Virus record (IMG/VR): IMGVR_UViG_3300025840_000304
Location: 1 to 21,591 of that record
DNA: 21,591 nucleotides
From: a virus
Reading direction: 5' to 3' (one strand)
The notes below the pieces were generated by a model, which worked only from the letters and a program-made list of their open reading frames with translations, was not told the DNA's origin and searched no databases. The position numbers were made by a program, and so were the translations under genes. This document shows, one piece after another, positions 15,842 to 21,591 of this stretch; within the stretch, counting starts at the first letter, position 1, and each line of letters starts with the position of its first letter.

Positions 15842-16132
15842 CTATTTTCTAAGTTCAGTAATTTGTTGCTTGAGACTATTTATCTGACTTTGTTGCTCTT
15901 TAATTGCCTCAATCAATAATCCAACCATATTGCCATAAGCAACAGATTTGATTCCATCTTCATTAGTTTCTACTGCTTCAGGGAGAACTTCTTCAACCTC
16001 TTGGGCAATGACACCAGTGTGGCGCTTATCACTATCCAAATCTGTTCTATCGTAAGTGATGCCTCTAAGTGATTGAAGTTTATCAAGAGCATTTGGAATA
16101 AGTTCAATGTTTTCTTTAAGAGTTATATCCGA
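15842..16132 (-). other. S74 intramolecular chaperone domain of the fibre
   Basis: This segment encodes the C-terminal 96 residues of the fibre, starting at the Ser of [10 protein letters not shown]. In the endosialidase-type chaperone family a conserved Ser-Asp pair marks the self-cleavage site, so cleavage would fall just before this Ser (base 16132). Further landmarks are [20 protein letters not shown] and [18 protein letters not shown], followed by a helical tail ([14 protein letters not shown]). The domain trimerises and folds the fibre, then is usually released. Confidence 0.85.
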
Positions 16133-19100
16133 ATATGCAGTTACATTTCCTGTTGCAGTAAAAGCACCTGTAGATCTTGCAAATGTAAATCTTGTTGTTG
16201 TTCCATCTCTCATAAACAATGAACCAACACCAGTGCTGTTCATATCAAAATACATATTCGACCCATTGCAGAACATTTCAAAATCATCTCCAGTTCCAAA
16301 AGTCTGGATAATATTATCATTGAATCTTAAAGTTCCAGATGTTTTTTGATCAGCAGCATCAGATCTTAAGAACTGAGAACTATCGACACCATCAAGAGTC
16401 CCAGCACTACCGGTGATACTAATAGCCCAAGTTCCTGAAGCATCGCCACCAGTTCTTGTAGGAACATTCAGAGATGCTCTCATACCAGTAGCATCATTCT
16501 TTCTGATGAAATTATCGGTGGATGAGTAAAAGATGGTGTCACTAGAACGAGATGAAGCTCCATGACTCATATTAAAGTAAGATCCATATCCATAATTCAT
16601 GGTCAAATGACCACTACCATCTCTCAATGCGATAGTGTTTCCGGTTGCTCCTGTTGCTGTGTTGTATCCATCCAGTAAATCAGCATCTAAACCACTTCCA
16701 GCACCATCATTACCTGCGTGCCATACGATATTAGCATTGCCTGCGTAGATGTTGTTTGAAGCAACTCTCAATTGTCCAGTAGATTCAATTTGGAATACAT
16801 TAGTAGTACTATTTTTAAATACAAAACCTCTATTAGTTCCTCCAGTCATTCTGAAGTACATATTATAGTCAGAAGTTGAATCTAGTCTTCCACCCCAAGT
16901 TGCATCGCCCGTAGAGGACATCCATATCTTATAACTATTACTATCCCAGAATCTCAAACCGCGACCATTACCCGCAGCAAGTCTTGCATCTACAGAATTT
17001 GCAGCATCCGATCTAAAGAACTGAGAACTATCAAGGTTGTCAAGAGTATCTGCATTAGTTGTCGTTAATCCACCAGGACCTTGAATACCTGTGATTCCTT
17101 GAGCGCCTGTGGTTCCTTGTCTACCTTGGATACCTTGAGCACCTGTGGTTCCTTGTCTTCCCTGGATGCCTTGAGCACCTGTAGGACCTGTAGGACCTGT
17201 AGGACCTGTACCACCTGTAGGACCTGTAGGACCTGTTCCGCCAGTAGAACCAGTGGTTCCTTGTCTACCTTGGATACCTTGAGCACCTGTAGGACCTGTA
17301 GGACCTGTTCCGCCAGTAGAACCAGTGGTTCCTTGTCTACCTTGGATACCTTGAGCACCTGTAGGACCTGTACCACCAGTATTACCTGTAGTACCTTGGA
17401 TACCTTGTCTACCTTGGATACCTTGAGCACCTGTAGGACCTGTACCACCAGTATTACCTGTAGTACCTTGTCTACCTTGGATACCTTGGATACCTTGAGC
17501 ACCTGTAGGACCTGTACCACCAGTATTACCTGTAGTACCTTGTCTACCTTGGATACCTTGAGCACCTGTAGGACCTGTACCACCAGTATTACCTGTAGTA
17601 CCTTGGATACCTTGGATACCTTGTGTACCAGTGGTTCCTTGTCTTCCCTGGATACCTTGAGAACCTGTAGTACCTTGTCTACCTTGGATACCTTGAGCAC
17701 CTGTAGGACCTGTACCACCAGTATTACCTGTAGTACCTTGTCTACCTTGGATACCTTGTGTACCAGTGGTTCCTTGTCTTCCCTGGATACCTTGAGAACC
17801 TGTAGTACCTTGTCTACCTTGGATACCTTGAGCACCTGTAGGACCTGTACCACCAGTATTACCTGTAGTACCTTGTCTACCTTGGATACCTTGTGTACCA
17901 GTGGTTCCTTGTCTTCCCTGGATACCTTGTGTACCTTGAAGTCCAGAAACTGTTGTTGGATCTACCCAATCAGTTCCTGTAGCAGTTGACTTGAGAACAT
18001 ATCCCGAAGTTCCTGCATCATTATTGGAATCATAATATGCTCCTGTGACTCTTACATTTCCATCAACATGAAGTTTTTGTGATGGATTTGTGATTCCTAT
18101 TCCAACATATTCAGTTGAACCATAAGGTGCTAATTGAATTGTACCATCAGCATCAACGTCAATAGATGGAATACCAGAGACATCGCCAACAGCAAAGATA
18201 GAACCTGTAGTCAGATTATTTGCAATAGAGAACAACTGACCAGCAGAACCCTCGAATGATAATGTACTGGTTAAATCATCATGAACAATATCAATGATTG
18301 TTCCGATTCCAACAGTTCCAACTCCAGAAACGTTTCCTGTATAAGTTAATGAATCTGAACCAGTCGGATTATTAGAACTATTTTTATAAACAATTTGATT
18401 TGCCGAACCTGCTACTGGTCCAGTAATACCTTGGATACCTTGTGTACCAGTGGTTCCTTGTCTTCCTTGGATACCTTGTGTACCAGTGGTTCCTTGTCTA
18501 CCTTGAATTCCCTGAGTACCAGTAGTTCCTTGTCTTCCTTGGATACCTTGTGTACCAGTGGTTCCTTGTCTTCCTTGGATACCTTGTGTACCAGTGGTTC
18601 CTTGTCTACCTTGAATTCCCTGAGTACCAGTAGTTCCTTGTCTTCCTTGGATACCTTGGATACCTTGAGTACCAGTAGTTCCTTGTCTACCTTGAATACC
18701 CTGAATACCTTGGATACCTTGTGTACCAGTAGTTCCTTGTCTACCTTGAATACCCTGAGAACCTATAATTCCTTGTCTTCCTTGGATTCCTTGAATTCCT
18801 TGAATTCCCTGAGTACCAGTAGTTCCTTGTCTTCCTTGGATACCTTGTGTACCAGTAGTTCCTTGTCTTCCCTGAATACCCTGAGTACCAGTGTCTCCTT
18901 TATCTCCAGTTCTTGCAAAGGTAATGATAATGTCTTCATTGTTGCTAAATGAAGTTGCGCTTCCAGAAACATAAGATGAACTTACACTAAAGTAACCACC
19001 ATTATCAGTTACACTTGAAATTGTAAATAATGCAAAATCACTAGCATCAAGTCTGTTAGATATTCTAAAGTGACCTTTAATTGTTGATGTTGAATCATCA

Positions 19101-21591
19101 ATTGTTGTTAGGAAAGATGAAATATCAGTTGAGCTATTATCAATATCATCAATATGTAAGGTCAATGCTCCAGAGAATGGGGATTCATCAAACTTTAAGA
19201 ATCCAGAACCAGGATCTGATGATGTAGTGTCACTGCTAAATGTATAATCGAAAGTTGCTCCACCAAAGTTTCCATCGTTTCCTTGAATACCTTGTCTTCC
19301 TTGGATACCTTGTGTACCAGTGGTTCCTTGTCTTCCCTGAATACCCTGAGTACCAGTGGTTCCTTGTCTTCCTTGGATACCTTGGATACCTTGAGTGCCA
19401 GTAGTTCCTTGTCTTCCCTGAATACCTTGGATACCTTGTGTACCAGTAGTTCCTTGTCTACCTTGAATACCCTGAGAACCTGTAGTTCCTTGAGTTCCTT
19501 GAGTTCCAGTGGTTCCTTGGATACCTTGTGTACCAGTAGTTCCTTGTCTTCCCTGAATACCCTGAGTACCAGTAGTTCCTTGTCTTCCCTGAATTCCCTG
19601 AGTACCAGTAGTTCCTTGTCTTCCTTGAATACCTTGGATACCTTGGATACCTTGAAGTCCAGAAACTGTTGTTGGATCTACCCAATCAGTTCCTGTAGCA
19701 GTTGACTTGAGAACATATCCCGAAGTTCCTGCATCATTATTGGAATCATAAATTGCTCCAGTGACTCTTAAGTTACCTTCGACATGTAGTTTTTGTGATG
19801 GATTTGTGGTTCCTATTCCAACATATTCAGTTGAACCATAAGGTGCTAATTGAATTGTACCATCAGCATCAACGTCAATACTTGGCAATCCAGAAATATC
19901 ATTGACAGAGAAAATACTTCCAGAACTCAGATTGTTTGTAATAGAGAACAATTGACCAGCAGAACCTTCGAATGAAAGTGTTCCAGAATTTAAAGTATCA
20001 TAAGGAACAATATCTATGATTGTTCCAATACCAGTTGTTGATGCAATTGAAACATCGCCATTTACTGATAAAGTATTACCATCAAAGGTAAGGTTTGCTG
20101 AACCAGTCGGATTATTAGAACTATTTTTATAAACAATTTGATTTGCCGAACCTGCTACTGGTCCAGTAATACCTTGGATACCTTGTCTTCCTTGGATACC
20201 TTGTGTACCAGTGGTTCCTTGTCTACCTTGAATTCCCTGAGTACCAGTAGTTCCTTGTCTTCCTTGAATTCCCTGAGTACCAGTAGTTCCTTGTCGTCCT
20301 TGGATACCTTGTGTACCAGTGGTTCCTTGTCTACCTTGAATTCCCTGAATACCTTGGATACCTTGAGTACCAGTAGTTCCTTGTCTACCTTGAATACCCT
20401 GAATACCTTGGATACCTTGTGTACCAGTGGTTCCTTGAGTTCCTTGGATACCCTGGATTCCTTGAATACCTTGGATTCCTTGAATGCCTTGGATTCCCTG
20501 AGTACCGGTAGTTCCTTGTCTACCTTGAATACCCTGAATACCTTGAATACCCTGAGAACCTGTAGTTCCCTGTCTACCTTGAGTTCCTTGAGTTCCTTGA
20601 GTTCCTTGGATACCTTGGATGCCCTGGATTCCTTGAATGCCTTGGATTCCCTGAGTACCAGTAGTTCCTTGTCGTCCTTGGATACCTTGAGTACCAGTAG
20701 TTCCTTGTCTTCCTTGGATACCTTGAGTACCAATATCTCCCTTATCTCCAGTTCTTGCAAAGGTAATAATCACATCTTCATTATTACTAAATGCAGACGC
20801 ACTGCCGGAAACATAAGAACAACTTACATGGAAGTATCCAGTTTCTTCAGTGATACTGGAGATTGTGAATATGGCAAAATCGGATGCGTCAAGTCTATTT
20901 GAAATTCTAAAGTGACCTTTAATTGTTGATGTTGAATCATCAATAGTCCTTAAGAATGGTTGAATATCTGTCCCGTTGTCATCTTGATCGTCAATGTGTA
21001 AAGATGATGCTAAGGTTATATTTGAGTTGGAGAATTTTAAGAATCCAGATCCAGGATCAGAATTTGTTGTATCGGAATTGAATGTGTAATCGAAAGTTGC
21101 TCCACCAAAGTTTCCATCGTTTCCTTGGATACCTTGAATACCTTGAATACCTTGAGTTCCTTGAATACCTTGTCTTCCTTGGATACCTTGTGTACCAGTG
21201 GTTCCTTGTCTACCTTGGATGCCCTGAATACCTTGAGTACCAGTAGTTCCCTGTCTACCTTGAGTTCCTTGAGTTCCTTGAATACCTTGAACACCCTGGA
21301 TTCCTTGAATACCTTGAATACCCTGGATTCCTTGAGTTCCTTGAGTACCAGTGGTTCCTTGTCTACCTTGGATACCTTGAATACCCTGAGAACCTGTAGT
21401 TCCTTGAGTTCCAGTAGTTCCTTGTCTTCCTTGGATACCTTGAGAACCTGTAGTTCCTTGTCTTCCTTGGATACCTTGGATACCTTGAAGTCCAGAAACT
21501 GTTGTTGGATCTACCCAATCAGTTCCTGTAGCAGTTGACTTGAGAACATATCCCGAAGTTCCTGCATCATTATTGGAATCATAAATTGCTC
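15842..21591 (-). CDS. Giant collagen-like tail fibre with S74 chaperone domain, 5' end outside window
   Basis: At least 1915 residues are open in one frame from the right edge of the window; the start is not included. A GTG at 20773 is an internal Val codon, because the same module continues upstream without a stop. The chain alternates five Gly-X-Y tracts (units such as [15 protein letters not shown] and GAQ in the last) with two kinds of globular module, called D (starting [14 protein letters not shown]) and E (starting [16 protein letters not shown] and ending [12 protein letters not shown]). It is followed by a head region (from [14 protein letters not shown]) with repeated [13 protein letters not shown]-type motifs. 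The C-terminus is an intramolecular chaperone (Peptidase_S74) with [21 protein letters not shown] and [17 protein letters not shown], then a coiled-coil tail. Trimeric, collagen-like host-recognition fibre is the natural reading. Its neighbours are fibre and glycan-type genes. Confidence 0.92.
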   Translation of the reverse strand, partial: AIYDSNNDAGTSGYVLKSTATGTDWVDPTTVSGLQGIQGIQGRQGTTGSQGIQGRQGTTGTQGTTGSQGIQGIQGRQGTTGTQGTQGIQGIQGIQGIQGVQGIQGTQGTQGRQGTTGTQGIQGIQGRQGTTGTQGIQGRQGIQGTQGIQGIQGIQGNDGNFGGATFDYTFNSDTTNSDPGSGFLKFSNSNITLASSLHIDDQDDNGTDIQPFLRTIDDSTSTIKGHFRISNRLDASDFAIFTISSITEETGYFHVSCSYVSGSASAFSNNEDVIITFARTGDKGDIGTQGIQGRQGTTGTQGIQGRQGTTGTQGIQGIQGIQGIQGIQGTQGTQGTQGRQGTTGSQGIQGIQGIQGRQGTTGTQGIQGIQGIQGIQGIQGIQGTQGTTGTQGIQGIQGIQGRQGTTGTQGIQGIQGIQGRQGTTGTQGIQGRQGTTGTQGIQGRQGTTGTQGIQGRQGTTGTQGIQGRQGIQGITGPVAGSANQIVYKNSSNNPTGSANLTFDGNTLSVNGDVSIASTTGIGTIIDIVPYDTLNSGTLSFEGSAGQLFSITNNLSSGSIFSVNDISGLPSIDVDADGTIQLAPYGSTEYVGIGTTNPSQKLHVEGNLRVTGAIYDSNNDAGTSGYVLKSTATGTDWVDPTTVSGLQGIQGIQGIQGRQGTTGTQGIQGRQGTTGTQGIQGRQGTTGTQGIQGTTGTQGTQGTTGSQGIQGRQGTTGTQGIQGIQGRQGTTGTQGIQGIQGRQGTTGTQGIQGRQGTTGTQGIQGRQGIQGNDGNFGGATFDYTFSSDTTSSDPGSGFLKFDESPFSGALTLHIDDIDNSSTDISSFLTTIDDSTSTIKGHFRISNRLDASDFALFTISSVTDNGGYFSVSSSYVSGSATSFSNNEDIIITFARTGDKGDTGTQGIQGRQGTTGTQGIQGRQGTTGTQGIQGIQGIQGRQGIIGSQGIQGRQGTTGTQGIQGIQGIQGRQGTTGTQGIQGIQGRQGTTGTQGIQGRQGTTGTQGIQGRQGTTGTQGIQGRQGTTGTQGIQGRQGTTGTQGIQGRQGTTGTQGIQGITGPVAGSANQIVYKNSSNNPTGSDSLTYTGNVSGVGTVGIGTIIDIVHDDLTSTLSFEGSAGQLFSIANNLTTGSIFAVGDVSGIPSIDVDADGTIQLAPYGSTEYVGIGITNPSQKLHVDGNVRVTGAYYDSNNDAGTSGYVLKSTATGTDWVDPTTVSGLQGTQGIQGRQGTTGTQGIQGRQGTTGNTGGTGPTGAQGIQGRQGTTGSQGIQGRQGTTGTQGIQGRQGTTGNTGGTGPTGAQGIQGRQGTTGSQGIQGRQGTTGTQGIQGIQGTTGNTGGTGPTGAQGIQGRQGTTGNTGGTGPTGAQGIQGIQGRQGTTGNTGGTGPTGAQGIQGRQGIQGTTGNTGGTGPTGAQGIQGRQGTTGSTGGTGPTGPTGAQGIQGRQGTTGSTGGTGPTGPTGGTGPTGPTGPTGAQGIQGRQGTTGAQGIQGRQGTTGAQGITGIQGPGGLTTTNADTLDNLDSSQFFRSDAANSVDARLAAGNGRGLRFWDSNSYKIWMSSTGDATWGGRLDSTSDYNMYFRMTGGTNRGFVFKNSTTNVFQIESTGQLRVASNNIYAGNANIVWHAGNDGAGSGLDADLLDGYNTATGATGNTIALRDGSGHLTMNYGYGSYFNMSHGASSRSSDTIFYSSTDNFIRKNDATGMRASLNVPTRTGGDASGTWAISITGSAGTLDGVDSSQFLRSDAADQKTSGTLRFNDNIIQTFGTGDDFEMFCNGSNMYFDMNSTGVGSLFMRDGTTTRFTFARSTGAFTATGNVTAYSDITLKENIELIPNALDKLQSLRGITYDRTDLDSDKRHTGVIAQEVEEVLPEAVETNEDGIKSVAYGNMVGLLIEAIKEQQSQINSLKQQITELRK
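17085..17940 (-). repeat. Collagen-like Gly-X-Y tract 5
   Basis: This is the longest tract, about 95 triplets. It differs from the others by containing GPT, GAQ, GNT and GGT triplets (for example [16 protein letters not shown]) beside GRQ and GTT. One 60-base sample (17281-17340) counts 33 G or C, well above the rest of the window. Pro sits in the X position and Thr in the Y position, as in GPT repeats of bacterial collagen-like proteins. Confidence 0.9.
18424..18905 (-). repeat. Collagen-like Gly-X-Y tract 4
   Basis: About 52 triplets, mostly a 12-residue unit of the type [12 protein letters not shown], between module D2 and module E2. It is Gln/Thr-rich and nearly free of Pro and Lys. Confidence 0.9.
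19281..19655 (-). repeat. Collagen-like Gly-X-Y tract 3
   Basis: About 41 triplets of the [12 protein letters not shown] type, linking module E1 to module D2. It corresponds in position to tract 1 in the previous super-repeat. Confidence 0.9.
20168..20750 (-). repeat. Collagen-like Gly-X-Y tract 2
   Basis: About 64 triplets linking module D1 to module E1, with long runs of GIQ and GTQ. It corresponds to tract 4 in the next super-repeat but is longer. Confidence 0.9.
21119..21490 (-). repeat. Collagen-like Gly-X-Y tract 1
   Basis: About 41 triplets ([15 protein letters not shown], one GVQ) between a partial E module at the right edge and module D1. It shows that the fibre continues beyond the window. 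Confidence 0.9.

Larger units (their letters stand above)
17941..21584 (-). repeat. Tandem super-repeat of fibre modules (D, collagen, E, collagen)
   Basis: The E-module end recurs at 17941-18035, 19657-19751 and 21490-21584. By eye the 95 bases starting with GTCCAGAAAC on the plus strand are identical in all three copies. Copy spacing is 1716 and 1833 bases; the difference comes from tract length. D modules recur at about 18905-19280 and 20750-21118, conserved at both ends and more diverged in the middle (for example the segments after SGFLKF). The pattern indicates unit duplication followed by divergence or local gene conversion. Confidence 0.85.

Noticed and set aside
17065-17853. Minus-strand Val/Lys/Leu-rich frames within the collagen tracts (also 18763-18972, 20155-20760, 21037-21294)
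   Set aside because: Alternative-frame readings of the same repeat; composition is explained entirely by the repeat unit.
17081-17989. Plus-strand open frame of 302 codons rich in Thr, Ser, Leu and Cys, with similar ones at 18395-18952, 19283-19705, 20138-20902 and 21125-21538
   Set aside because: They are antisense shadows of the Gly-X-Y repeats: the period-9 repeat avoids stops in several frames. They have no ribosome sites and lie opposite a clear gene.
17085-21490. Regular short repeats that could suggest a CRISPR array
   Set aside because: The repeats are in-frame collagen triplets without unique spacers of constant length.
12889-21591. Diversity-generating retroelement acting on the fibre or adhesin
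   Set aside because: No reverse transcriptase, no template/variable repeat pair with adenine-specific differences and no C-type lectin target domain was seen in the window.

Overview
The window looks like part of the genome of a marine T4-like myovirus, most likely a cyanophage infecting Synechococcus or Prochlorococcus. Every supportable gene is on the minus strand, so transcription runs from base 21591 to base 1. The left end holds a T4-type morphogenesis block in T4 order: large terminase (gp17), tail sheath (gp18), tail tube (gp19) and the first codons of the portal protein (gp20). The protein sequences look like those of cyanophages rather than T4 itself. The host assignment is inference; no photosynthesis or other host-derived gene is visible.

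Right part (about 12.0-21.6 kb): adhesion and fibre genes. A very large collagen-like fibre protein fills 15842-21591 and its start lies beyond the window. It alternates Gly-X-Y tracts with globular modules in a tandem super-repeat of about 1.7-1.8 kb and ends in an S74 endosialidase-type chaperone domain. Downstream are a 90-residue acidic protein, an 864-residue adhesin-like protein (LamG halves, a long Gly-rich insert, two Calx-beta-like repeats), a basic protein of unknown function and two small unknown proteins.

Middle part (about 7.3-11.7 kb): a visibly AT-rich enzyme cassette. In transcription order it encodes a GH130-like beta-propeller protein, a TPR plus FkbM-like protein, an FkbM methyltransferase fused to a family-2-like glycosyltransferase, and a 2OG-Fe(II) oxygenase-like protein. 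These are the kinds of enzymes that build or decorate glycans. They sit next to a fibre rich in Gly-Thr-Thr and Gly-Pro-Thr triplets, so the attractive but unproven reading is that the phage modifies its own fibre.

Left part (1-7.3 kb): two small genes that share a paralogous domain (one starting with a motif like the T4 capsid-targeting sequence), a putative virion protein, gp17, a short Cys-rich protein translationally coupled to gp17, then gp18, gp19 and gp20. Short T4-like late-promoter boxes (TATAAATA or one-base variants) lie upstream of several genes. gp18, gp19 and the 864-residue protein have strong Shine-Dalgarno sites; most accessory genes do not. No tRNA, CRISPR array, integrase or transposon was seen, and no stretch longer than 300 bases lacks a gene.
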